Assembly: GCF_022008365.1 (NCBI RefSeq)
Contig: NZ_JAIRBA010000003.1
Span: forward strand, 62,001-126,000
Length of the DNA: 64,000 bases
Direction of reading: 5' to 3'
Origin: Aequorivita vitellina
GTDB lineage: Bacteria > Bacteroidota > Bacteroidia > Flavobacteriales > Flavobacteriaceae
Below the pieces are notes generated by a model. The model had not been told where the DNA came from, ran no database searches, and saw nothing but the letters and a program-made list of their open reading frames with translations. Within the stretch, counting starts at the first letter, position 1. Each line of letters starts with the position of its first letter. Positions 35,302 to 44,585 of this stretch are shown one piece after another. A program made the position numbers and the translations under genes.

Positions 35302-36003
35302 ATGGGGAAAACACTACTTTACCTCTTCTTATTACTTTCTTTTGCAGCACAATCTCAAATTGAGCAGGGTACTTATTTTTCTGAAGCTATTGGAAAAAAT
35401 ATAAAAAAATACACTAAAAATTCGCAAAAAGCGTATGCTGAACACAATTTTGAATACGCCGAATTTCTGTTCGACTCTCTTATAAATAACGTAGTAAACG
35501 GCAGCTATCTCGACAATTTTAAAGTGCGAAAACTATCGGGAAGAAAAATAAACCTTTACAAGTTTAAAAAACCACTTTATTTGATGACCTACGCTTCGTG
35601 GTGTACACCCGGTGCCGGTGAAATTCCTGCACTAAATGCAATTGCAGAAAAGCACTACAACGATATAGATTTTGTAATTCTATTTTGGGATTCTAAAGAA
35701 AACGTTCGAAAATCTACTCGGGCGTATTCCAGCAAAATACATATTATATATGTAGATGAAAAAGAAAACACACACGACCATATGGTTGAAGTGATGAAGC
35801 ACAGCCTTGGATTTCCTACCTCTTTTTTTATAGATGAAAACAAACAAATTGTAGATGTTAGGCGTGGTGCCCTACACCCTTATAACGAAAAATATGAAAT
35901 TTCATTTGAGCTAAACTACAACTCCTTCTTAAACGGAATATCGCTTCTAAAAAAATTGAACGATGATGACAATACCCGTCTTGCTTCAAAAAAAAACCCG
36001 TAA
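35302..36003 (+). CDS. thioredoxin-like secreted protein with single active-site Cys
   Basis: Starting at ATG 35302 (a TTG two codons earlier is less likely), this 233-residue protein has a signal peptide (1-18) and a C-terminal thioredoxin-like domain (about 80-225). The active-site loop is YASWCTPGAGEIP, so the usual WCxxC is reduced to one Cys. The cis-Pro segment GFPTSFFID is kept. A TlpA-like periplasmic role is likely, but disulfide exchange needs two Cys, so it may act through mixed disulfides or peroxide reduction, or only bind. Confidence 0.78.
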   Translation: MGKTLLYLFLLLSFAAQSQIEQGTYFSEAIGKNIKKYTKNSQKAYAEHNFEYAEFLFDSLINNVVNGSYLDNFKVRKLSGRKINLYKFKKPLYLMTYASWCTPGAGEIPALNAIAEKHYNDIDFVILFWDSKENVRKSTRAYSSKIHIIYVDEKENTHDHMVEVMKHSLGFPTSFFIDENKQIVDVRRGALHPYNEKYEISFELNYNSFLNGISLLKKLNDDDNTRLASKKNP

Positions 36004-36028
36004 AAAGCATTGAGTTTATACGGGTTTT
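35993..36028. terminator. bidirectional terminator
   Basis: AAAACCCGTA (35993-36002) pairs with TACGGGTTTT (36019-36028), overlapping the end of the thioredoxin-like gene and 19 bases before the end of the convergent transglycosylase gene. Confidence 0.8.
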
Positions 36029-36046
36029 ACAATCACGAACGTACCT

Positions 36047-36967
36047 TTATTTGTAGTATCCTTTTTCAGGAATTTCAATAATATACTCTTTTCCCGACGC
36101 ATTCTTCAAATACGTATCGCGAAGCCACGGATTGTGAATTTTTAATATTTTGTAATTTATTCCGTATGGTTTTACCCACTCAGACCAATCTTCAACGGGG
36201 GTGTCAACCTTTACTTTAATTGTGGGGATGTTTGTGTACAAATCTTTTTCCCTAAAATTGAAACCATATTTTTGGGGATGTTCCATAATTTCTTTTAATG
36301 CCAAAATTCTAAAAACATACCTGCTGGTTTCAGAATTTAGCAACAAATCGTAATAATCCGTTTGATTCTGTCTATTTATCTGTTTGTTCATTCCACCTAC
36401 GCCTGCATTGTACGAAGCCGCCGCCATAGTCCAGTTGCCAAACCTCTCTTTCGACTTTTTTAAATATTCTGCCGCAACCATTGTGGCTTTCTCAAGATTA
36501 TAGCGCTCATCTACGTAATCGTTTATTTCAAGGCCATATTCAAGGCCAGTGCCCTTCATAAAATGCCAAATTCCCGATGCTCCCACTGGCGAACTAGTAT
36601 ATTCTAATCCACTTTCTGCCACAGCCAAATATTTAAAATCGTCTGGCAAGCCATATTTTTCCAATAAAGGTTCAATCAGCGGAAAATATTTATTTGCACG
36701 CTTAAAAAGAAGCAAGCCGTTAGACTGCCAATAAGTATTAACCAACAATTCTCTATCCAATCGTTCTCTAATATCAGGTTCATCAAGTGGAACAGGTTCG
36801 CCTGCAAAATCCATTTTTTCGGGTAGTGGCAGCGCGTAAACATTATAGTCGTTTACAACTTTCTTTTCAAGATTCGCATCTGTAGGGGCGTCCTGCACCG
36901 CATGAATGCTCACAGCACTCACCACGAGAATGACAACTCCTACTCCTATTTTGCCTAACATTTTCAT
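36047..36967 (-). CDS. MltD-like lytic transglycosylase
   Basis: This 306-residue protein cuts the glycan chains of peptidoglycan. A signal or anchor (1-22) is followed by the SLT domain (about 85-240): catalytic Glu118 in LAVAESGLEY, then PVGASGIWHFMKGTG and AASYNAGVGGMNK. The C-terminal part (245-306) is short and lacks clear LysM repeats seen in E. coli MltD. It is likely membrane-anchored and acts in wall turnover. It is preceded on the same strand by an alpha/beta hydrolase gene. Confidence 0.9.
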   Translation of the reverse strand: MKMLGKIGVGVVILVVSAVSIHAVQDAPTDANLEKKVVNDYNVYALPLPEKMDFAGEPVPLDEPDIRERLDRELLVNTYWQSNGLLLFKRANKYFPLIEPLLEKYGLPDDFKYLAVAESGLEYTSSPVGASGIWHFMKGTGLEYGLEINDYVDERYNLEKATMVAAEYLKKSKERFGNWTMAAASYNAGVGGMNKQINRQNQTDYYDLLLNSETSRYVFRILALKEIMEHPQKYGFNFREKDLYTNIPTIKVKVDTPVEDWSEWVKPYGINYKILKIHNPWLRDTYLKNASGKEYIIEIPEKGYYK

Positions 36968-37025
36968 AAATTAAATTTTTTATTAAAGATACTTAATATA
37001 CCAATTGTAAAAGAAAAAGCCGCTA

Positions 37026-37685
37026 TTATTCTTCAAATATTTCCAACAGCATTTTAGAAATTTTTCTGCCTTTGTTTAAAATCATAATGTGTGTTCCGTC
37101 CTTTATAACTCTGCAATCGTCTATGTATTTTATAGGAAAAATTATATCTTTTTCACCGTGAATATGAATTGTATTTTTAACCTTTTCGCGTCGGTCCCAA
37201 GTGATCATTTTTTCAATTGCCCAATCTAAATATTGCTTATCGCGAACGTGGAGATATTGTTGATAAAGCGACAATCGTTTTTGGGTTTTGGGCCCTATTG
37301 AAAACTTAGTTAAATCATCTACTTGTAAAACCAAACTAGTGGGAATTAATTTATAGGCTTTTGTAAAACTTGCAAATTTCATTCTGCGCGGAAGCTCATC
37401 TTTTGATTTTACACTAGAAATAATCACGAGTTTTTTCAAACTTAAAAAGCTATTCATTTCCTGTACCACAACTCCACCAAAAGACACGCCAATTAAAATT
37501 GCATTATTTTCACTTACCCGAAGCGCCATTCGCTTGGCATAGTCTTTCAAACTTTCTCCCTCCTCAGGAATTAGCCACTCCAAAATATGAATTTTATAAT
37601 TTTCAGGAAATTTAATATTCTTAAATATCTCGCTTCCGGCCGCCAAACCGGGAACAAAATAAACATGTGTTTTATTAGAGTTCAT
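37026..37685 (-). CDS. alpha/beta hydrolase
   Basis: This 219-residue protein has an alpha/beta hydrolase core: FVPGLAAGS oxyanion turn (10-18), nucleophile Ser68 in GVSFGG, an acidic residue in HGEKDIIFP, and a closing His in KDGTHIMI. No signal peptide is present, so it is cytoplasmic. The substrate is unknown. It reads toward the transglycosylase gene with a 58-base gap, and has its own promoter at 37742-37774. Confidence 0.83.
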   Translation of the reverse strand: MNSNKTHVYFVPGLAAGSEIFKNIKFPENYKIHILEWLIPEEGESLKDYAKRMALRVSENNAILIGVSFGGVVVQEMNSFLSLKKLVIISSVKSKDELPRRMKFASFTKAYKLIPTSLVLQVDDLTKFSIGPKTQKRLSLYQQYLHVRDKQYLDWAIEKMITWDRREKVKNTIHIHGEKDIIFPIKYIDDCRVIKDGTHIMILNKGRKISKMLLEIFEE

Positions 37686-37741
37686 AAGTCTTTTGTGAAG
37701 AAAATGGTAAAGCCCAAAGATTATTCGTAAATTTACGGGTA

Positions 37742-37774
37742 CAAAGATAGAATTATATAACCGTTTCTTATCAA
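37742..37774 (-). promoter_or_regulatory. promoter of the hydrolase gene (TTG-N22-TATCTTTG)
   Basis: On the minus strand, TTG (37774-37772) is followed by 22 bases and TATCTTTG (37749-37742), 57 bases before the ATG at 37685. Spacing is at the long end of the range. Confidence 0.65.
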
Positions 37775-37935
37775 CTGAATATTTTTCAGTCGTAATTTAC
37801 TTTGAGAACAAACCGAACATCTAAGAATAGATTTTATAAAAATATTTTTTTATTAGGCCAGATTACGCACTTTAATGGCCGCGCTTCAAGAATACCCTAT
37901 TCTGAAAACACTTTTCCAATTTAAAAAAACTCACC

Positions 37936-38235
37936 ATGATTGAAGATGTAGAAATTACCGACAACGAATTTTTAAGACAATTTGAACTTGAAATTGGCGA
38001 CAACATGGCACGGATAGAATATGCACTGCAGGACCGCAAAATTTTTCTTACAAAATACGAAATGCCCGATGACTTAGAAGAACAAGGATTTAGAGAGATA
38101 TTTATAAAAGCCGTTTTTGATGAAGTAAAAGATCGCGGTATTAGCTTGGTACCCACAAGTCCCGAAATTGCAGGTTTTATGCGTAAAAACAGAAGGAAAT
38201 ACAAAGATTTATTACCTGTTGGCATTAATATTTAA
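37936..38235 (+). CDS. small GNAT-like N-acetyltransferase
   Basis: This 99-residue protein matches the small single-domain N-acetyltransferase group (COG2388 type): EFLRQFELEIGDNMARIEYALQDRKIFLTKYEMPD, then the cofactor-binding helix GFREIFIKAVFDEVKDRGISLVPTSPEIAGFM. It is shorter than typical GNATs, as that group is. Acetyl-CoA binding and substrate are inferred from fold only. Its stop shares a TTAA with the convergent mtaB stop. Confidence 0.75.
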   Translation: MIEDVEITDNEFLRQFELEIGDNMARIEYALQDRKIFLTKYEMPDDLEEQGFREIFIKAVFDEVKDRGISLVPTSPEIAGFMRKNRRKYKDLLPVGINI

Positions 38236-39563
38236 CCCAAAACCGGTTCAGTAGTCTTAAACCGCACCAAGCCATCTGTATCTATTTCAGTAAGTGTAAT
38301 TTCCTGTAAGGTGTTTACCAACTCAGGATTCCACGGTGTTTTCACTTTTACGTAATTTTCTGTAAACCCGTGAATGTAACCCGCTTTATTTTCTCCTTCA
38401 AAAAGCACGGTGCGAGTAGATCCTAACTGACTTTCATAAAAAGCTCGGCGTTTTTTAACAGAAAGCCCACGTAACATTTTACTGCGTTTGTTTCGCACTT
38501 TCATCGGGACAACTCCCTCCATTTCGGCAGCTGGCGTGTTATCTCTTTCCGAATATGTAAAAACGTGTAAATACGAAATATCTAGCTCGTTTAAAAAGTG
38601 ATAGGTTTCTAAAAAGTGCTCATCTGTTTCGCCCGGAAAACCAACTATAACATCAACGCCAATACAAGCATGCGGCATTACTTCACGAATTTTAGCTACT
38701 CGTTCGGTATATAATTCACTCATATAGCGGCGGCGCATTAACTTTAATATAGCATTGCTCCCACTCTGCAGCGGAACGTGAAAATGGGGTACAAATGAAT
38801 TCGATTTTGAAACAAATTCAATGGTTTCATTCTTTAAAAGGTTGGGTTCAATTGAAGAAATTCGAAGGCGCTCAATCCCTTCTACTTCATCCAAGGCTTT
38901 TACAAGTTCTAAAAATGTGTGTTCGTGTTTTTTGTTACCAAACTCACCTTTTCCGTAATCGCCAATATTTACACCAGTTAAAACAATTTCTTTAATTCCT
39001 TGTGCCGAAATATCTGCGGCATTCTTTAAAACGTTTTCTAAAGTATCACTTCGCGAAATACCGCGTGCCAAAGGAATTGTGCAATACGTACATTTATAAT
39101 CGCAACCGTCCTGCACTTTTAAAAAAGCACGGGTTCTATCGCCAATGGAGTAAGAGCCCACGTAAAAATCTGCATCTTCAATTTCGCACGAATGCACTTC
39201 GCCGAAATCATTTTTCGACAGGTCGTTTAAATAATCTGTTATCTTAAATTTTTCCGTTGCTCCCAAAACCAAATCAACACCATCCACATCCGCCAGTTCG
39301 TGCGGTTTCAACTGCGCGTAGCAACCTACAGCCGCTACAAAAGCATTTGGATTTGCTTTCTGGGCTTGTTTTACAATAGTTTTAAAACGTTTATCGGCAT
39401 TTTCGGTTACGCTGCAAGTGTTAATTACATAGATATCAGCTACTTCAGAAAAATCAACACGCTGAAATCCTTCCCCCTCAAAACTTCTTGCTATTGTTGA
39501 AGTTTCGCTGAAATTGAGTTTACAGCCTAAAGTGTAAAAAGCGACTTTTTTTGGTGCGTTCAT
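38232..39563 (-). CDS. mtaB: tRNA-t6A37 methylthiotransferase
   Basis: This 443-residue radical-SAM enzyme adds methylthio to t6A37 of tRNAs reading ANN codons. The UPF0004 domain opens MNAPKKVAFYTLGCKLNFSE with Cys14, then NTCSVTENADK and GCYAQ; the radical SAM cluster motif is CDYKCTYCTIP; a TRAM domain closes it. The ATG at 39563 is chosen because a TATTTTTG promoter element at 39590-39597 lies inside the longer open frame. Confidence 0.95.
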   Translation of the reverse strand: MNAPKKVAFYTLGCKLNFSETSTIARSFEGEGFQRVDFSEVADIYVINTCSVTENADKRFKTIVKQAQKANPNAFVAAVGCYAQLKPHELADVDGVDLVLGATEKFKITDYLNDLSKNDFGEVHSCEIEDADFYVGSYSIGDRTRAFLKVQDGCDYKCTYCTIPLARGISRSDTLENVLKNAADISAQGIKEIVLTGVNIGDYGKGEFGNKKHEHTFLELVKALDEVEGIERLRISSIEPNLLKNETIEFVSKSNSFVPHFHVPLQSGSNAILKLMRRRYMSELYTERVAKIREVMPHACIGVDVIVGFPGETDEHFLETYHFLNELDISYLHVFTYSERDNTPAAEMEGVVPMKVRNKRSKMLRGLSVKKRRAFYESQLGSTRTVLFEGENKAGYIHGFTENYVKVKTPWNPELVNTLQEITLTEIDTDGLVRFKTTEPVLG

Positions 39564-39589
39564 TGTTGTATTTTTGGCAAACGAGGGCA

Positions 39590-39597
39590 CAAAAATA
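39590..39597 (-). promoter_or_regulatory. mtaB -7 element TATTTTTG
   Basis: This exact TAnnTTTG match on the minus strand is 26 bases before the chosen mtaB ATG. It fixes the start as MNAPKK rather than an upstream frame extension. Confidence 0.55.
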
Positions 39598-39604
39598 CAA
39601 ACTC

Positions 39605-39713
39605 TTAACCACGAAACCACATATTATTTATAAACGAATATTTTTATGGTGAAAATTTAATTTTTCGGACAAAAAAGAGCCAATAAACCCATATATTCGT
39701 GCATTCGTGGTAA
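39605..39713. repeat. 109-base element with terminal inverted repeats
   Basis: TTAACCACGAA (39605-39615) and TTCGTGGTAA (39704-39713) are near-perfect inverted termini; further ATTCGTGCATTCGTGG and ACGAATATT copies lie inside. No coding content. It fills the gap between the divergent mtaB and substrate-binding protein genes, like the shorter element at 17229-17279. Confidence 0.55.
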
Positions 39714-39722
39714 TTTTTTTAA

Positions 39723-41342
39723 ATGCTTAGGTTCCTAACAATCATTACAATTTTTTTAACGATTCTTTCTTGCAATAACAAGGAAGAAACCGACCGCGAC
39801 CACCTAGTTTTCCGCTACAACGAACACGGAAACATACCTACGCTAGATCCTGCTTTTGCGCGTAATCCGCAAGCTATTTGGCCAGACAATCAACTTTACA
39901 ACGGTTTGGTGCAATTAGATGATTCGTTGAACATTAAACCAGACATTGCCAAAAGTTGGGAGATAAACGACACTGCTTTTACCTATACATTTTACTTAAG
40001 AGACGATGTTTTTTTTCACCAAAACAAAGCTTTTGCGCAGGAGGGATTGCACAGCCCAACAAGATATACACGTAAAGTAGTAGCGCAGGATTTTGTTTAT
40101 AGTTTCGACCGTTTGATAGATGAAAAAGTAGCCTCCTCTGGCAGTTGGGTGATGAATTACGTGAAGAGTTACAAAGCCGAAAACGACCACACTTTTGTAA
40201 TTGAACTAAAACAACCGTTTCCCGCGTTTTTGGGATTGCTCTCTATGCGTTACTGTTCAGTAGTTCCGAAGGAAGCTGTGGAATATTACGGCAATGAATT
40301 TAGAAGAAACCCTGTGGGAACGGGTCCTTTTCAGTTTAAAATGTGGGAAGAAAACGTAAAGCTTGTATTTCGAAGAAACCCACTTTATTTTGAAAGAGAT
40401 GAAAACGGCGAAAAGCTTCCGTATTTAGAAGCGGTTGCGATTACTTTTTTACCCGATAAGCAAAGTGAGTTTTTACAATTTGCACAGGGAAAGCTCGATT
40501 TTATTTCAGGTTTGGACGGAAGTTATAAAGACGAACTCTTAACCACTCGCGGAAAACTTCAGCCAAAGTACAACGATTTGGCTTATATGATTACGGGACC
40601 GTATTTGAATACAGAATACCTCGGTTTTTTCCTTGGTACAAATACCCCCGAAATACAAAGTAAAACTTTGCGACAAGCAATAAATTATGGTTTCGACCGC
40701 CAAAAGATGGTAACTTATCTTCGCAACGGAATGGGTATTCCGGCCATTCACGGTTTTATTCCGAAAGGCTTGCCTGGCTATGCTGAAATTGACGGTTACA
40801 CCTATCAGCCCGAAAAAGCAAAACAATTAATTGCACAATACAAAGCCGAAACTGGCGATACAAAACCCGAAATAATAATCGGCACCAACAGCCAATATTT
40901 AGATTTGTGCGAATATGTGCAGCGCGAACTTGAAAAACTTGGGATTGCTGTGACGATAGACGTAATGCCGCCTTCCACGCTTCGGCAGATGAAAAGCAGT
41001 GGCGAGTTAGATATCTTTCGCGCCAGTTGGATTGCAGATTACCCAGATGCCCAGAACTATCTTTCGCTGTTTTACAGTCCTAACTTTGCGCCAAACGGCC
41101 CTAATTATATGCACTTTAAAAATCAATCGTTTGATAGCCTGTATGTTAAATCGCTTACTATTTCGAATATTGAAAAACGAAAAATGTTGTATAAAAAAAT
41201 GGATTCAATTATAATTGAAGAAGCTCCAATTGTACCCTTATTTTACGACATGGCCGTGCGGTTTGTAAATAAAAAAGTATCAGGTTTAGGTATTAATCCG
41301 CAAAACTTTTTAGTTTTGAAGAAAGTAAAAAAGGAGCGGTAA
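39723..41342 (+). CDS. ABC transporter substrate-binding lipoprotein, peptide/nickel family (SBP_bac_5)
   Basis: This 539-residue protein has a lipobox LTILSC (Cys17) and the large extracellular solute-binding fold of family 5: TLDPAFARNPQAIWPDNQLYNGLVQLD, the KSWEINDTAFTYTFYLRDDVFFHQ segment, GTGPFQFKMWEENVKLVFRRNP and the C-terminal APIVPLFYDMAVRFV. Oligopeptides are the usual substrate. No permease or ATPase genes are adjacent, so it is an orphan here. Two small or membrane-related genes follow on the same strand. Confidence 0.9.
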   Translation: MLRFLTIITIFLTILSCNNKEETDRDHLVFRYNEHGNIPTLDPAFARNPQAIWPDNQLYNGLVQLDDSLNIKPDIAKSWEINDTAFTYTFYLRDDVFFHQNKAFAQEGLHSPTRYTRKVVAQDFVYSFDRLIDEKVASSGSWVMNYVKSYKAENDHTFVIELKQPFPAFLGLLSMRYCSVVPKEAVEYYGNEFRRNPVGTGPFQFKMWEENVKLVFRRNPLYFERDENGEKLPYLEAVAITFLPDKQSEFLQFAQGKLDFISGLDGSYKDELLTTRGKLQPKYNDLAYMITGPYLNTEYLGFFLGTNTPEIQSKTLRQAINYGFDRQKMVTYLRNGMGIPAIHGFIPKGLPGYAEIDGYTYQPEKAKQLIAQYKAETGDTKPEIIIGTNSQYLDLCEYVQRELEKLGIAVTIDVMPPSTLRQMKSSGELDIFRASWIADYPDAQNYLSLFYSPNFAPNGPNYMHFKNQSFDSLYVKSLTISNIEKRKMLYKKMDSIIIEEAPIVPLFYDMAVRFVNKKVSGLGINPQNFLVLKKVKKER

Positions 41343-41358
41343 ATTTAAACGTAAAAAC

Positions 41359-41640
41359 ATGGGGTTCGGAGGATCGGCTGCGGCAATGATACAATCAATA
41401 AGAAGTAACGCGAAGCAGCTCGCCAAACGCAATAATTACTTCGAAAAAAATCCTGCTTCAAAATACGGAACTTCAACAAAAGTAGTTGATTACAAAAAAA
41501 TGTCGCCAGCCCAATTTGCAGCTTTCAAACAAAAACTGAAAGAAAGCGAATTACGCCGCCAAAAAAACGTAGCGATTGTTTTTAGCAGCGTAATGTTAGT
41601 AATTGTTGGTGCGCTAATTTACTTCTTGTTTTTTTATTAA
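41359..41640 (+). CDS. small single-pass membrane protein, unknown function
   Basis: This 93-residue protein has a Gly/Ala-rich start (MGFGGSAAAMIQSIRSNAKQ), a basic amphipathic middle (KKMSPAQFAAFKQKLKESELRRQKN) and a C-terminal membrane segment (about 70-92). The start resembles short conserved Bacteroidota proteins of unknown function. It lies 16 bases after the substrate-binding protein gene and just before the M48 peptidase gene, suggesting one operon. Confidence 0.72.
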   Translation: MGFGGSAAAMIQSIRSNAKQLAKRNNYFEKNPASKYGTSTKVVDYKKMSPAQFAAFKQKLKESELRRQKNVAIVFSSVMLVIVGALIYFLFFY

Positions 41641-41694
41641 TCCGTGCAAAACAGACGCACATTTATACGCTCATCACAGCCTAAAAAATACTTA

Positions 41695-43002
41695 GTGAAA
41701 CATTTTAACTTCCTTATTTTCCTATTTGCCCCAATGCTTTTTTCGCAGGAATTAACGCCAATAGATACTGCAGATTTTGCTACAAGAAAAATGTTAGTGG
41801 CAGAATACAAAACAGCATTCGAAATTTTTAACGATAAAATAAACAAGAAGCATAAAGGGAGAATTAAGCGCGAACTTAGGGATATTTACGAGTTCTCGCA
41901 GGAAGAGTTTATTCGCACTATCGAAAAAAGAGAATTCATTCTCGATGCGCGGTTTACGGAATATATTTCAACGCTTAGCGATAAACTAAACACCAAGCTA
42001 AATACCAATGATGTTTCAGATTTTAAGATTCTCGTCTCCCGTTCCAATAATCCCAATGCTTATTGCATGCCGGGCGACATTTTGGTTATTAATATTGGAT
42101 TATTTCGATTTTTTAACAATGAAGAGCAGCTACTTTCCGTAATATGCCACGAACTGGGTCACAAGCAATTGAGGCATCCCGAAAACACGCTGCTGTCTAA
42201 GGTAACGTTAAACAATTCCGAGGCTTTAAAAGCGCGCTTACGCAACATTGAACGGAAGAAGGTTGGGCAAAATGACGAAGCATTTGCGTTGATGAAAAAC
42301 ATCCTTTATTCCGAAGGTGGAAAACGAAGAATAGAAGAACAGCAGGCAGATTCGTTAGGGTATTTACTCTTCAGAAAAATGGGCTTGCCGAATTCCAGTT
42401 TTTTGGAGGCGCTTTATCTTTTAAAGGAATTTGATAGCATTCCCTCCATTGAAATTGTCCAAAAAGATTACGAAACACTTTTTGATTTATCCGAACAGCC
42501 TTTTAAAGATCAATGGTTGGAAGTTGAAGATTTTTCAAAATACAATTACAGTTTTTACAAAGAAAAAATAAGTGCAGATTCCCTTAAAACACATCCCGAA
42601 TTAGAGGAACGCATTTTGAAGCTGAAAAAAGATTTTAGCGAACTAAATAATCCTTTAATTCCCGAACCAAAAATTGATACTTCATCTACTTTCTACAAGT
42701 TAAAATTGGTGGCAAATCAAGAAGTAATTACAAATTATATTGAAAAAGAAGATTACGGAAAAGGTATTTATTTCAACATAGCGCGACTGATTGACGAACC
42801 AAAAAACGACTATTTAAAAAAACTATTGGGGCAAAATTTCCTGCTGTTATACGAAGCTAAAAAACAATACACTTTCAACAAATATGTAGCATATGTCACC
42901 CCCGAAATGGAGGACGAAAGCTATATTAGGTATTTATCATTTCTTTGGAATTTAAACCTGGATGAAATGAAAAATATTTCAGATTATTATCTTCAAAATT
43001 AA
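41695..43002 (+). CDS. M48-family zinc metallopeptidase
   Basis: A GTG at 41695 gives a protein of 435 residues with a clean signal peptide (KHFNFLIFLFAPMLFSQE); an in-frame GTG at 41644 would add 17 residues before it. The zinc motif HELGH (in VICHELGHKQLRHPE) and a downstream RRIEEQQADSLGYLLFRKMG with the third ligand Glu are intact. It resembles periplasmic BepA-type peptidases but lacks visible TPRs. Its stop codon shares a TTAA with the convergent gene. Confidence 0.85.
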   Translation: MKHFNFLIFLFAPMLFSQELTPIDTADFATRKMLVAEYKTAFEIFNDKINKKHKGRIKRELRDIYEFSQEEFIRTIEKREFILDARFTEYISTLSDKLNTKLNTNDVSDFKILVSRSNNPNAYCMPGDILVINIGLFRFFNNEEQLLSVICHELGHKQLRHPENTLLSKVTLNNSEALKARLRNIERKKVGQNDEAFALMKNILYSEGGKRRIEEQQADSLGYLLFRKMGLPNSSFLEALYLLKEFDSIPSIEIVQKDYETLFDLSEQPFKDQWLEVEDFSKYNYSFYKEKISADSLKTHPELEERILKLKKDFSELNNPLIPEPKIDTSSTFYKLKLVANQEVITNYIEKEDYGKGIYFNIARLIDEPKNDYLKKLLGQNFLLLYEAKKQYTFNKYVAYVTPEMEDESYIRYLSFLWNLNLDEMKNISDYYLQN

Positions 43003-44477
43003 AAATTTACCCGCTCCAAACGGATTTTATTATGTGCCGAATCTTTATTGTATTCGCGCAGCAAAATAAAGCCTTCCTTCGCAATATAAGGTTGAATATA
43101 AAAATCGTCTGACGACATTGGAATCTGCTCGTAACTAAATTCCTTATCCACCAATTTTACAATTCCCAAAACCCAATCTTTGTCTTTGGTAACTTCATCC
43201 TTTTGATAATCTCTGTAAAAGAATACAACGTCGTTTCCGTTATTAATTGGCTGCGAAAAAAGGTAGTCTGAAATTGAAAATTTCGATTTGTCCTTTACAA
43301 TGGTTTCCACATTTTGAAGTGTGAATTCATCATTAAATTGAAACAATACGAAGTCGGTTGCCTTTGGCACATTTACTCCCAACAGGATATTGTAAGCTTC
43401 CTTATATTTTTCGGCCAAAAAGGTAATGCGTCCATCCTCGAAAATAAAGTAATCCTGCGCCAACAGGCGATATCCTTTTTCAAGTTTTCCGCGTTTGTTT
43501 ATTTCTAAAAATTCTGCAGCCTCTTCCCAAAGAAAATATTTTTTGAAATTTTCGGTGCCATCTGCGGCTAATTTTATCTTAAATAAACCTTTTGCATTTT
43601 CGTATTTATAGCCAAAACTACTGTAAGAACTTATCTTGCCAGTTATAATTAATTCATCTCCAATCTTCCTTATTCTGAAATTATAATTGTAGTCAGAGTC
43701 ACCATTTTCCAACAAATAAGAAAATAGTTTTGCACCGGTTAGCGGATCAAAGGCGTGTAGCGTAATTTCTTTTCTGTTCTTTTCTTCAATTATCAACGTA
43801 TTGTTTTCGGCATAGCTAATGGAAAATTTTCGGTATTTATCTGAACGTTCTCCCGTAAGAAATGTCGTGTCCCATTTTTCCTGTTTATCTGCGCCAAATA
43901 TGGCAACGGCATTAACGTCTCCCATACTTCTTCTCTCTTTGGAAACCTGAAAAGTGAGGTAGTTTTCGTCTAAACCGTATAGCAAATCCAATCCCCCGTA
44001 TTTGCGTTGATCTTTAAAAAGGGTCTCAGCATTTCTGAAGCCGTCTACAAATTTTCCTTCTTCAACATAAAAAGTTGTCGATGGTGTATTTGTTTTTAAG
44101 TCAATTTCGGTGTGCGAGGTAAATATTACGTACGTACGGTTGTACGAATTGTACAATCTACTTAAAAGTAGCTTGTCTTTAATTTTTTCGAGTGAGTAAA
44201 AATTACTGGTAACTTTTTCGTATTCTGGGGTCAAAAATTCCCCATTCGCCACTTTTGCCAAGCGCGTGTCTAAGATTACATATTCAAATCTGTTTTCGTA
44301 TTCATTGACTTTGCCCAAATCAAACACCGCAAAGTAACCATAGATAGATTTATCTTCTTCAAAAATTGGATTGAAAAATGTAAGAGTGCCATTGGCGAGC
44401 GATAAAAGATCGGTCATTTGCGCGCGACTTGCAGTAAAGGAAAGAAAGGCGAATAGACCGAGTAAGAAATTTTTCAT
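42999..44477 (-). CDS. secreted protein of unknown function
   Basis: This 492-residue protein has a signal peptide (1-19, ending SRAQ) and a long region of short beta-strand repeats, such as YGYFAVFDLGKVNEYENRFEYVILDTRL, LLYGLDENYLTFQVSKERRSM and ENNTLIIEEKNRKEITLHAFDPLTGAKLF. The pattern suggests a beta-propeller-like fold. No T9SS tail or lipobox. I do not recognise a family. It overlaps the convergent M48 gene by 4 bases. Confidence 0.75.
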   Translation of the reverse strand: MKNFLLGLFAFLSFTASRAQMTDLLSLANGTLTFFNPIFEEDKSIYGYFAVFDLGKVNEYENRFEYVILDTRLAKVANGEFLTPEYEKVTSNFYSLEKIKDKLLLSRLYNSYNRTYVIFTSHTEIDLKTNTPSTTFYVEEGKFVDGFRNAETLFKDQRKYGGLDLLYGLDENYLTFQVSKERRSMGDVNAVAIFGADKQEKWDTTFLTGERSDKYRKFSISYAENNTLIIEEKNRKEITLHAFDPLTGAKLFSYLLENGDSDYNYNFRIRKIGDELIITGKISSYSSFGYKYENAKGLFKIKLAADGTENFKKYFLWEEAAEFLEINKRGKLEKGYRLLAQDYFIFEDGRITFLAEKYKEAYNILLGVNVPKATDFVLFQFNDEFTLQNVETIVKDKSKFSISDYLFSQPINNGNDVVFFYRDYQKDEVTKDKDWVLGIVKLVDKEFSYEQIPMSSDDFYIQPYIAKEGFILLREYNKDSAHNKIRLERVNF

Positions 44478-44585
44478 AAATTGATGATTTGGGGATTCCT
44501 TAAAAAGAACAAATAAAGCTAAATCAATAATATTATGAACTATTTTGAATAAATAAGTTGGGAATATTTTTTTGGATTCGTTGGA

